In this document: piece by piece, positions 27,102 to 34,831 of the stretch
Position numbering within the stretch: the first letter of the stretch is position 1
How the letters are laid out: the number at the start of each line of letters is the position of its first letter
Assembly (NCBI GenBank): GCA_946414395.1
Contig: CAMKOE010000001.1
Span: 1-64,000 of the forward strand
Direction of reading: 5' to 3'
DNA from: an uncultured Porphyromonadaceae bacterium
Lineage (GTDB): Bacteria; Bacteroidota; Bacteroidia; Bacteroidales; Muribaculaceae
DNA length: 64,000 bases
Notes under the pieces: model-generated
What the model was told of the DNA's origin: nothing
The model's database searches: none
What the model saw: the letters and a program-made list of their open reading frames with translations, nothing else
Made by a program: the position numbers and the translations under genes

Positions 27102-28582
27102 CCCACATGAAGCGTTTGCATCCCATCATGTTTGCTGGTACGGGCAGTGACGTCGGCAAGAGTGTCGTCGCAGCGGCCTTTTGCCGCATTTTCAAGCAGG
27201 ACGGCTACAGTCCCGCGCCCTTCAAGGCCCAGAACATGGCCCTGAACTCCTATGCCACGCCCGAGGGGCTGGAAATCGGCCGCGCCCAAGCGGTCCAGGC
27301 CGAGGCCGCCGGCATTCCCTGCCACACCGACATGAACCCGCTGCTATTGAAGCCTCAGAGTGACCACACGTCGCAGGTGATCCTGCACGGCAAGCCCATC
27401 GGCAACAAGAATGCCTATGATTACTGGCGCCGTGGCACATCCGACATTGATTATCGCCGTGAGGTGTGCGATGCCTTCGACCGCTTGGCAAGTCGTTTCA
27501 GCCCCATCGTGATGGAAGGGGCCGGCAGCATCTCCGAGATCAACCTGCGTGACACCGATCTGGTGAATCTGCCCATGGCCCGTCATGCCAGGGCCGACGT
27601 CGTTCTCGTGGGCGACATCGACCGTGGCGGCGTGTTTGCCTCGGTCTATGGCAGCATTGCCCTCCAGACACCCGAGGATAGGCAGTTGATCAAGGGCATC
27701 ATCATCAACAAGTTTCGCGGTGACATGCGCTTGTTTGACGAGGGACGCAGAATGCTTGAGGACATCTGTGGCGTTCCGGTGCTGGGCGTTATCCCTTATT
27801 TCAAGGACATCCACATCGAGGAAGAGGACAGTGTGGCTCTTGCTCACAAGTCGATGCAGGCCCAGCGCGGCAAGGTTAATGTGGCCGTCGTGATGCTGAG
27901 GCATCTGTCCAACTATACCGACTTTGACGCCTTGGAGCGAGACCCGCGGGTGCACCTGTTCTATACCAATAACACCGAGGACATCAAGCAGGCCGACATC
28001 ATCATCTTGCCAGGTACCAAATCCACCTTGCACGACCTGTATGAGTTGCGACGCAACGGTTGTGCCCAGGCCATCGCGCGTGCTCGTCGCGAGGGGGCCA
28101 CGGTGTTGGGCATCTGCGGTGGTTACCAGATGATGGGCATGGAGGTGCTAGACCCAGATCATGTGGAGGGCGACATTGAGCGCTTGCCGGGACTGGGACT
28201 GTTGCCCACGTCAACAACGATGAACGGCGACAAGCAGACGCGCCAGGTTGCCTGCCAGTTTGGCCAGGGCTACGAGATTCATCAGGGAGAAACCCATCCC
28301 GTGGGAGATGCCCGTCCATCCCCGCTGCTGCACCTTGACGATGGTCGTGAGGATGGCTATATTGTTGACAATAAGTGCATGGGGACCTATGTCCACGGCA
28401 TCTTGGACAACGCGCCGTTTGTCAATTTCCTGCTGGAACCCTATAAGGAAAAGATTGCCCAGGGTGATGCGCCATTTGATTACGCTGCCTTCAAGGAAGA
28501 ACAATACGACAAGTTGGCGGCCCATGTGCGCCGGCATGTTGATATGGAACAAATCTACAAAATTCTCACCGACCATGATTGA
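27098..28582 (+). CDS. cbiP: Cobyric acid synthase
   Basis: Amidates side chains b, d, e and g of adenosylcobyrinate a,c-diamide using ATP and glutamine. The 494-residue protein has the P-loop GTGSDVGKS near residue 13, APFKAQNMALNSY, EGAGSISEINL, DIDRGGVFASVYG, and a C-terminal glutaminase domain with C340 in ILGICGGYQMMG and a histidine in TYVHGILDN. Length is normal. The start overlaps the adenosyltransferase stop by 4 nt (ATGA), and the next gene starts 8 nt before this stop, so the operon is tightly coupled. Confidence 0.96.
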   Translation: MTHMKRLHPIMFAGTGSDVGKSVVAAAFCRIFKQDGYSPAPFKAQNMALNSYATPEGLEIGRAQAVQAEAAGIPCHTDMNPLLLKPQSDHTSQVILHGKPIGNKNAYDYWRRGTSDIDYRREVCDAFDRLASRFSPIVMEGAGSISEINLRDTDLVNLPMARHARADVVLVGDIDRGGVFASVYGSIALQTPEDRQLIKGIIINKFRGDMRLFDEGRRMLEDICGVPVLGVIPYFKDIHIEEEDSVALAHKSMQAQRGKVNVAVVMLRHLSNYTDFDALERDPRVHLFYTNNTEDIKQADIIILPGTKSTLHDLYELRRNGCAQAIARARREGATVLGICGGYQMMGMEVLDPDHVEGDIERLPGLGLLPTSTTMNGDKQTRQVACQFGQGYEIHQGETHPVGDARPSPLLHLDDGREDGYIVDNKCMGTYVHGILDNAPFVNFLLEPYKEKIAQGDAPFDYAAFKEEQYDKLAAHVRRHVDMEQIYKILTDHD

Positions 28583-29561
28583 AGGACACGGCGATGACCT
28601 GTATCGCTATGACAATATCAAGATGAACTTCAGTTCCAACATCTATGCTGGGACCGATTTGAGTGAACTGGAAACTTTCCTGTCCAGTCGGTTGGACACG
28701 ATACGATCCTATCCTGAACCCTCGGCGGCCACGCTGGAGCGGATGATTGCCGCCGATTGTGGCATCAGCCCGGACGAGGTGCTGGTGACTAGCGGCGCTG
28801 TCGATGCCATCTACCTCATAGCCCAGGCCTGGCGTGACGCGGGCACTTGCCACGTGATCCAGCCCACGTTCAGGGAGTATGAGGATGCCTGCCGCGTGTT
28901 CGGCTATCAGGAGCAAGAGGATGGCGCCCTGTGCTGGTTGTGTAACCCTAATAACCCCACCGGTTCGGTCTTGCCTGCCAGTGAGGTCATGGCTCTTGCC
29001 GAGCGACATCGCTTGCTCGTCGTGGACCAGTCCTATGAAGACTACACGATGTCGCCGCTGTTGGCTCCTGCCCAGGCCGTGAAATGCGATAATGTCATCC
29101 TGCTGCACTCGATGACCAAGCGCTATGCCGTGCCGGGGTTGCGTTTGGGCTTTATCACGGCTCGAGCCGGCATCATCAGCCTCTTGCGTGAGCAATACCG
29201 CCCGTGGGCCATCAACGCCTTGTCGCTCGAGGCGGGCAAGTGGCTTGTAGAGCGGGGCGAGACCGCTATACCCGACCTCAACTCCTATCTGGCCGAGACT
29301 CAACGCCTGCGTCGGGCTCTCGACGGGATAGACCGTATCGGCACGATGGAGACGATGACCAATTTCTTCCTGTGCACTATCCGTGAGGCGACAGCCAGTG
29401 AATTAAAGGAGTATTTGGCCCGCGAGCATGGCATCCTCATCCGTGATGCCTCCAATTTCACTGGTCTCACGCCACATCACTTCCGCATCGCCACGCAGTC
29501 GCCTGACCAGAACGATGCCCTCGTCGCTGCCATCCGTTTCTTTCTAAATAAACAACAATAA
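28575..29561 (+). CDS. cobD: CobD-like threonine-phosphate decarboxylase / HisC-family aminotransferase
   Basis: PLP enzyme of 328 residues, most likely L-threonine-O-3-phosphate decarboxylase, which makes the (R)-1-aminopropan-2-ol phosphate used by CbiB. Seen are FSSNIYAG near the N-terminus, CNPNNPTG (123-130), the pyridine-nitrogen aspartate D151 (VVDQSYED), the PLP lysine K182 in SMTKRYAVPGLRLGF, and a C-terminal arginine segment HHFRIAT. HisC (histidinol-phosphate aminotransferase) has the same fold, so the call depends on position between cbiP and cbiB. The start at MIEGHG overlaps cbiP by 8 nt; upstream codons in this frame are just the cbiP gene read out of frame. Confidence 0.82.
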   Translation: MIEGHGDDLYRYDNIKMNFSSNIYAGTDLSELETFLSSRLDTIRSYPEPSAATLERMIAADCGISPDEVLVTSGAVDAIYLIAQAWRDAGTCHVIQPTFREYEDACRVFGYQEQEDGALCWLCNPNNPTGSVLPASEVMALAERHRLLVVDQSYEDYTMSPLLAPAQAVKCDNVILLHSMTKRYAVPGLRLGFITARAGIISLLREQYRPWAINALSLEAGKWLVERGETAIPDLNSYLAETQRLRRALDGIDRIGTMETMTNFFLCTIREATASELKEYLAREHGILIRDASNFTGLTPHHFRIATQSPDQNDALVAAIRFFLNKQQ

Positions 29562-29636
29562 ATACGACACTCAATACAAATATGGGAATTTTCGTCATCT
29601 ATTGTTTTTATTGTACTTATTGTTTTCCTTTTTAAA
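29550..29636. repeat. Palindromic intergenic element, copy A
   Basis: Left arm 29550-29579 (overlapping the CobD stop codon) and right arm 29602-29636 form an imperfect inverted repeat with core ACAATAAATAC / GTACTTATTGT. The right arm ends TTATTGTTTTCCTTTTT, as in copies C and D near btuC. Confidence 0.5.
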
Positions 29637-29640
29637 TACG

Positions 29641-30564
29641 ATGAACGAGACGTTGTTGATTATATTGCCGCTGTTGATAGGCTGGCTGCTGGATTTTTTC
29701 TTGGGTGATCCCTCGTGGCTGCCGCATCCCGTCGTGGGGTTTGGCAAGATGATCTCCATGGGCGAGCACCGCCTCAACAGGGGCAGCCACCGCATGGCCA
29801 AGGGTGCCGCACTGGCCGCCTGCCTGATTCTGCTGGTGTTCTTTGCCGTGTGGGGATTGAAACGTCTGGTTCCCAACGTGGTGATATGGCTGATTCTAGA
29901 CACCATCATCATTTTTTATTGCTTGGCAGGAACGACACTCATTCGCGAGGTGCGCGAGGTTTTCCTGGCGCTTGACCGCTCGCTCGACGAGGGTCGCCGC
30001 CAGGTGGCGCGCATCGTGGGACGTGACACGTCACAACTGTCAGCCCAAGAGGTGCGTACCGCTGCCCTCGAGACGCTGGCCGAGAATCTGAGCGACGGCG
30101 TGATAGCGCCGCTTTTCTGGTTCGCCCTGCTGGGCACGCCCGGCATGCTGGCCTACAAGATGGTCAACACCCTCGACTCGATGATTGGCTACCGCACCGA
30201 GCGGTATAAGGACTTCGGCTGCTGGGCCGCCCGCATCGATGACGTGGCCAACTATATCCCTGCCCGCTTGACCGCCTTGCTGATGGTCATCGCCTCGGGT
30301 CGATTGTCACTCGTGAAATTTGTCTGGAAAAACGGCCGCCGTCATGCCAGCCCTAATAGCGGCTATCCCGAAGCCGCCCTGGCCGGCATCCTGGACTGCC
30401 GTTTCGGAGGCCCGCACATCTACTTCGGCGAACTCTTTGACAAGCCCTACATCGGCACCAACGACCGCCAATTGACCACCGCCGACATGCATACTGCCAC
30501 ACGCATCAACCGCCTCGCCGAACTCCTCATGCTCCTGCTGACATTTCTCTGCGGGGTAAAATGA
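29641..30564 (+). CDS. cbiB: Adenosylcobinamide-phosphate synthase
   Basis: Integral inner-membrane protein (307 residues) that joins aminopropanol phosphate to adenosylcobyric acid. It has GWLLDFFLGDPSWLPHPVVGFG near the N-terminus, ETLAENLSDGVIAPLFWFALLG, NTLDSMIGYRTERY and ASPNSGYPEAALAGILDCRFGG, all hallmark CbiB segments, with about four hydrophobic stretches. I chose the ATG at 29641; upstream in-frame codons fall in the AT-rich palindromic repeat. It is the last gene of the plus-strand cobalamin operon. Confidence 0.94.
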   Translation: MNETLLIILPLLIGWLLDFFLGDPSWLPHPVVGFGKMISMGEHRLNRGSHRMAKGAALAACLILLVFFAVWGLKRLVPNVVIWLILDTIIIFYCLAGTTLIREVREVFLALDRSLDEGRRQVARIVGRDTSQLSAQEVRTAALETLAENLSDGVIAPLFWFALLGTPGMLAYKMVNTLDSMIGYRTERYKDFGCWAARIDDVANYIPARLTALLMVIASGRLSLVKFVWKNGRRHASPNSGYPEAALAGILDCRFGGPHIYFGELFDKPYIGTNDRQLTTADMHTATRINRLAELLMLLLTFLCGVK

Positions 30565-30595
30565 TTAAAATTTATTAAAAGACAGTAGGTATTTA

Positions 30596-30624
30596 TTGTT
30601 TTTCGATAAATTGATGTATATTTG
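30596..30624 (+). promoter_or_regulatory. Promoter of the DUF2975/XRE pair
   Basis: TTG (30596-30598), 18 nt, TATATTTG (30617-30624), 35 nt before the start codon at 30660. Confidence 0.5.
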
Positions 30625-30659
30625 CGGCAGTTTTATAAACCATTTAATCTTGTCAAATT

Positions 30660-31142
30660 ATGAAACAGTCATCCATCAATGTGCTCAAGGGGTTGTGTTA
30701 TGCGGCACTGGTTGTCATCGTCCTCGGTTTGGTCTTCTTGTGCTATCAGTCCTATTATATTCTCACGACGGGTAGTGGACCGGGTGTCATTAATTGGGAT
30801 TCGCCGCGCATCGGGCTGAAGTTAGCCATTTTCATTGCCCAGCGAGTTTCCATACTTGTTTTGATGGGTTTATTTGTCGCTTTTGTGGTAAATATCCTCA
30901 AGTACTTGCGTGACGGGCAGATTTTCAATCGAGCCAACGTGAGACTGATGTGGGCCTTATCGGTCATGGTCCCCATCTATGCTTTCCTGTGTGATAATGT
31001 GGGTCAGGCATGCTCGGCAACCAGTGAGATGAACGTCACGTTGTCCTCCGACTTTTTTGTCTATACGTTGATTGTGCTCATTGTGGCTCAACTGTACAAG
31101 GTGGCGTATGATGCCGCTCAGGAACAGCAATTAACCATCTAA
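30660..31142 (+). CDS. DUF2975-type membrane protein
   Basis: Inner-membrane protein of 160 residues with four hydrophobic segments (near residues 8-30, 55-82, 98-118 and 130-150), matching the DUF2975 (YoaS-like) pattern. These proteins are regularly encoded next to a small YozG-like XRE regulator, as here (15 nt downstream). Biochemical function is unknown; a role as a membrane partner of the regulator is inference. It has its own promoter and interrupts the cobalamin locus. Confidence 0.75.
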   Translation: MKQSSINVLKGLCYAALVVIVLGLVFLCYQSYYILTTGSGPGVINWDSPRIGLKLAIFIAQRVSILVLMGLFVAFVVNILKYLRDGQIFNRANVRLMWALSVMVPIYAFLCDNVGQACSATSEMNVTLSSDFFVYTLIVLIVAQLYKVAYDAAQEQQLTI

Positions 31143-31156
31143 TACCGTTAGAGACT

Positions 31157-31360
31157 ATGATTATCGTTAATCTTGACGTGATGATGGCGCGCCGCAAGAT
31201 GTCGCTTAACGAACTGAGCGAGCGCGTGGGCATCACCATTGCCAATCTGTCGATTCTGAAGACCGGTAAGGCCAAGGCCGTGCGTTTCTCAACGCTCGAT
31301 GCCATCTGCCGCGCCCTGGACTGCACGCCCGGCGACATCCTCGAGTATCGGGACGAGTAA
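31157..31360 (+). CDS. Small XRE/Cro-type helix-turn-helix regulator (YozG-like)
   Basis: A 67-residue protein consisting of one HTH domain: MIIVNLDVMMARRKMSLNELSERVGIT is followed by the recognition helix region ANLSILKTGKAKAVRFSTLDAICRALDCTPGDILEY, the signature of YozG-type regulators. It starts 15 nt after the DUF2975 gene, forming the usual two-gene cassette. The target is unknown; autoregulation is common in this class. Confidence 0.88.
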   Translation: MIIVNLDVMMARRKMSLNELSERVGITIANLSILKTGKAKAVRFSTLDAICRALDCTPGDILEYRDE

Positions 31361-31386
31361 TCCTTTGTTTACAATACTTCTTTCAG

Positions 31387-31430
31387 AGTGGGTGACAAGA
31401 ACACCCACTAGGGTACTGTACGCCCTTAAT
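31387..31430. promoter_or_regulatory. Tandem hairpins before the barrel protein gene
   Basis: AGTGGGTG (31387-31394) pairs perfectly with CACCCACT (31402-31409) around a 7-nt loop. Directly after it AGGG...CCCT forms a second, weaker stem around GTACTGTAC. There is no T run. It could end the upstream pair, act in a leader, or be an operator. Confidence 0.35.
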
Positions 31431-31463
31431 TGCCCAAGAATATTTGCGTCAAAAAAACATATA

Positions 31464-33557
31464 ATGTCAATTAAATCTACTATTATGAGAAGATTAGGTG
31501 TATTGTTAATGCTCGGAGGTTTGTTCCTTTGTTCCTTTGGGCAAAACGGACAGGATACTGTTATGCAGATAACCCTTCCTGAACTGGTGTTCACCGAGAG
31601 CCAGATTAAGCACAATGCCAAGAGTGATGTGTTCAAGATCACCGAGAACCACCGCAAGGGAGTGACCAACGTGCTTGAAATCATGAATCTGCTGCCTGGA
31701 GTGAAGTGTGATCAACTGAAATCGAGCATCAGCGTCAAGAATGACAATAGGGTGCTGGTGAGGGTTGACGGCCAGGAGCGAGACTATGAATATGTCAAGG
31801 CCATTGACCCCAAGCGGGTCAAGGAAATTGAAATCGTTCATGAATTGCCTGGGAGATATGTAATCGCTGGCTATAAGTATGTCATTGACATCAAACTGAA
31901 AAACGATTACATTGGTAACGGATTGGCCATCAATAACTTCACGATAGTGTCGCCAGGCAACAATGGCGACGACAACATCGTCAATGAGCAACCCAACATC
32001 CAGTACTCGCACACCGACAGGAAATGGAACCTGAACGCCGGATATGTCTATGGCCATATCCGATGGAATTACCCCATTTCTTATAACAAGTCCTACTCGG
32101 GCCTGTCGGATTTGTCCAGCAAGGAATATACTACAGACAATCCCAATGACCACAACCGTAACAACACGCATGTGGCAAGTCTCGGTCTGGACTGGAAAAT
32201 ATCTGACAACCAGACGCTATCACTACGCTCGCAGTATCTCCATGACAATGGCAGTCACTCAACCCAGTACGACTACACGAGTAATTTCTTGGAGTTGATG
32301 GATAGCCGCGTTAAAACCAATGACTACAAGTTGTCGTTGATCTATAATTGCGTGTTGAACAAGAAGTGGTCGCTGTATGCCGACGTGAGTTACAACCTCT
32401 TCAAGACTGATAACCGCAATGCCTTCTTGATGAATGAAGCCTTACTCAACGATGTCTATTCCACGCACAAGAAGAACTATTACAAGGGAACCGTTGATGT
32501 GGTTTACAGCCCGTTTGACAGGCTCTCATTGGACTTCGGATATTCTGGCACTTGGGCGTTCTATCGATTTGTCCAACGAGGCCTCTTGGGTACAAAATCG
32601 GATGAGAACAGACACAATGTGTTCTCCTATCTTGATTACTCGTTCAATGATAAGTTGAGTGGACGTGTGGGGGTGGCCTTTGAATCTATCCATATTGGTG
32701 ACAAGGTTACTTCTACGACTTACAATCAACTGTTGCCCGCCGTGTCGCTGAATTTTATCCCGTCACAGCAGGTACAGGTTAGTGCTGGCTACTCCACAAG
32801 GATGGATTATCCCAAACTGTACCAGTTATCGCCCATCGCTTACAACCTGGATGAGAAGATGGCCTTTGTGGGGAAACCATGGTTGAAGCCTGACTTGCAG
32901 CACGAGTTGAATGTGCAGGCGGTATTGTGGCAGAATCTCATCCTTCTGGGTAATTACCATTTCTCCAAGCATGCAATAAGCGAATACTATAGTTCTGATA
33001 ACGGGGCGTATAGCCAATCGTTTGTGAACGCCAAGCATGGCGCACTCACGTTCTTGATCATGCACGACTGGAGCATCAATAAGCACCTCACATGGAGCAA
33101 CTCATTGCAGTTCTCGCATGAGAACATAAGTTGGAATACCGATAAAAACCACGCCAACAACCTGATGTTCAGCAGTGATTTGTCCTATTACATCAACCTG
33201 CTCAAGACGCGGCTCGAGATGGGGTATTCACGCTCGATGCGCAAGGTGCCCATGCTCCAAGGATATGAACAGCAGGAACAGGACCTATGGTATCTCTCGT
33301 TGCACAAGACCTTGTGGCACGACCGGATCAATGTCTCGCTCACATGGGTGCCTCCCATCCGCTTTGGCGTGAGGGAAAATCAGCAGCGCGCCGTTGACAC
33401 TGACTTCTATCAAGAGCATCAGCGCCTGAACCTGAAGACCTACGACAACCTTATTCTATTGAGGGTGGGATTCCGATTGCACAATAATAAGCAAATCAAA
33501 GTGAAGAATAAGTCAAAATTTGACGACGAGAAAGCCAAAGACCGCGGCCTACTATGA
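31464..33557 (+). CDS. Outer-membrane beta-barrel protein, TonB-receptor-like
   Basis: Predicted outer-membrane barrel of ~697 residues. A signal peptide (MRRLGVLLMLGGLFLCSFGQ; ATG at 31464 or 31485) is followed by a short plug-like domain with NVLEIMNLLPGVK and VLVRVDGQERDYEYVKAIDPKRVKEIEIVHELPG. The rest is aromatic-rich strands typical of the OMP beta-barrel family found in Bacteroidota receptors. There is no N-terminal carboxypeptidase-like domain and no TonB box I can point to, so TonB dependence is uncertain. Substrate is unknown. It precedes the ECF sigma operon by 110 nt and could belong to the same regulon. Confidence 0.72.
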   Translation: MSIKSTIMRRLGVLLMLGGLFLCSFGQNGQDTVMQITLPELVFTESQIKHNAKSDVFKITENHRKGVTNVLEIMNLLPGVKCDQLKSSISVKNDNRVLVRVDGQERDYEYVKAIDPKRVKEIEIVHELPGRYVIAGYKYVIDIKLKNDYIGNGLAINNFTIVSPGNNGDDNIVNEQPNIQYSHTDRKWNLNAGYVYGHIRWNYPISYNKSYSGLSDLSSKEYTTDNPNDHNRNNTHVASLGLDWKISDNQTLSLRSQYLHDNGSHSTQYDYTSNFLELMDSRVKTNDYKLSLIYNCVLNKKWSLYADVSYNLFKTDNRNAFLMNEALLNDVYSTHKKNYYKGTVDVVYSPFDRLSLDFGYSGTWAFYRFVQRGLLGTKSDENRHNVFSYLDYSFNDKLSGRVGVAFESIHIGDKVTSTTYNQLLPAVSLNFIPSQQVQVSAGYSTRMDYPKLYQLSPIAYNLDEKMAFVGKPWLKPDLQHELNVQAVLWQNLILLGNYHFSKHAISEYYSSDNGAYSQSFVNAKHGALTFLIMHDWSINKHLTWSNSLQFSHENISWNTDKNHANNLMFSSDLSYYINLLKTRLEMGYSRSMRKVPMLQGYEQQEQDLWYLSLHKTLWHDRINVSLTWVPPIRFGVRENQQRAVDTDFYQEHQRLNLKTYDNLILLRVGFRLHNNKQIKVKNKSKFDDEKAKDRGLL

Positions 33558-33604
33558 GTGAGCACTCTCCATTAGAGCCGGCAAAACATTGGCCAGAAAA
33601 AAAG

Positions 33605-33622
33605 TTTCACCTGGGTGTGAAA
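33605..33622. promoter_or_regulatory. Palindrome upstream of the ECF sigma gene
   Basis: TTTCAC (33605-33610) and GTGAAA (33617-33622) form a perfect 6-bp inverted repeat with a 6-bp centre, 46 nt before the sigma-factor start codon. It is placed where an operator or autoregulatory promoter would be expected. Confidence 0.3.
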
Positions 33623-33667
33623 AAACGCTTGGTTCACGTGTCATTAATATAGAAAGAAGACACTGAC

Positions 33668-34150
33668 ATGAATGACAAGAGCATACTTGAGGGCCTGTTC
33701 AGGCAACATTACGGCAAGATGATACATCTGGCCAGAACCTTGCTGCATGATGATGCCGAGGCCCAAGACGTGGTCCAGGACGTGTTTGCCCGCCTGTTGG
33801 AAAATGATTACCAGATGACGGGCAACAAGACCGAAGCCTACCTGATGAGTGCCGTGCGCAACCATTGCTTGAACCTCATCAGGAACATGCAGATAAGGGA
33901 GCGCTTCAAGCACCTCCATCCGCTTGACGAGGCCGACGAAACGCACAGCATCGACGAAATGATGGCCGAACTCGAGCAGATCAACGCCATCGTCGATGCA
34001 CATATTGAGGAGCCTCACAAGACCATCTTGCGCCTGCGCTTTGACGAGGAGTTGACCTTCCAGCAAATCGCCTCGCGCCTAGGCATGAGTGTTAGCACCG
34101 TCTATAAGTATCTGCGTCAGTGCATCACCCGTATTAAATTATTCATCTAA
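33668..34150 (+). CDS. ECF-type RNA polymerase sigma factor
   Basis: Extracytoplasmic-function sigma factor of 160 residues. Region 2 is seen as LFRQHYGKMIHLARTLLHDDAEAQDVVQDVFARLLEN (residues ~10-46). Region 4 is seen as HKTILRLRFDEELTFQQIASRLGMSVSTVYKYLRQCITRIK with the HTH at ~125-155. It is coupled by a one-base stop/start overlap (TAATG) to a FecR-like gene and then a STN-containing receptor, the classic trans-envelope signalling triad of Bacteroidota. Confidence 0.95.
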   Translation: MNDKSILEGLFRQHYGKMIHLARTLLHDDAEAQDVVQDVFARLLENDYQMTGNKTEAYLMSAVRNHCLNLIRNMQIRERFKHLHPLDEADETHSIDEMMAELEQINAIVDAHIEEPHKTILRLRFDEELTFQQIASRLGMSVSTVYKYLRQCITRIKLFI

Positions 34151-34827
34151 TGACACCCACCGCAATGGAAACTAACAACAACATCGACCGTCAGCTGGAC
34201 ATGCTCGACCATCCTGAGCAATACAGCGAACAAGAAATCATGGATGCCGTGAACCGTGACGAGGCAACGCGCGAGTTTTACCACCGCCTCACTCAGGTGG
34301 CCCGTGCCCGCCGCAACCAGCGTAGCCTTAGCCTGCCCGTTGATACGGACAAGGCCTGGGCACAATTTGAGCAAACACATCTGTCGCCCCAACATCGTGA
34401 GCGCGTGTTGTTGAGAGTGGCGGCTACCGTGCTCGGCGTGCTGATGATGTCGGGCATCGCATGGGCAACGGTTTACACCGTGCGTCACATCACCGCCGCC
34501 GATTCCTCCAAACCAAAGACCGAAAAGGTCGTTACCACAAGCACAAGCGATGCGGTGGTGGCAACAGACGGTATAACCGTGACCGATACGGTGGTTGTTC
34601 AGGATGTGGCACCCGTGGTATTTGACAACACCCCGCTGGAACAGATGCTCGGCGAGATGGCCGCCTATTATGGCATGACGGTCGAGTTCCAGAATGAGGA
34701 GGCCCGCACCCTGCGTTTCCACTTCGTGTGGAACAAGGGGGATGGATTGGAAAAGGTGTTGGACAATATGAGCCATTTTGAGCGTGTGACTATTGAGCAA
34801 ACAGGTAACCGATTAATCGTGCAGTAA
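34150..34827 (+). CDS. FecR-like anti-sigma factor
   Basis: A 225-residue single-pass membrane protein: cytoplasmic N-terminal region (~1-95), transmembrane helix near residues 97-117 (RVAATVLGVLMMSGIAWATV), and a periplasmic C-terminal domain with FDNTPLEQMLGEMAAYYGM...FQNEEARTLRFHF, matching the DUF4974 domain of Bacteroidota FecR proteins. The central FecR domain is short or degenerate. It should hold the upstream ECF sigma factor and receive the signal from the STN domain of the downstream receptor. Confidence 0.82.
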   Translation: MTPTAMETNNNIDRQLDMLDHPEQYSEQEIMDAVNRDEATREFYHRLTQVARARRNQRSLSLPVDTDKAWAQFEQTHLSPQHRERVLLRVAATVLGVLMMSGIAWATVYTVRHITAADSSKPKTEKVVTTSTSDAVVATDGITVTDTVVVQDVAPVVFDNTPLEQMLGEMAAYYGMTVEFQNEEARTLRFHFVWNKGDGLEKVLDNMSHFERVTIEQTGNRLIVQ

Positions 34828-34831
34828 TACC

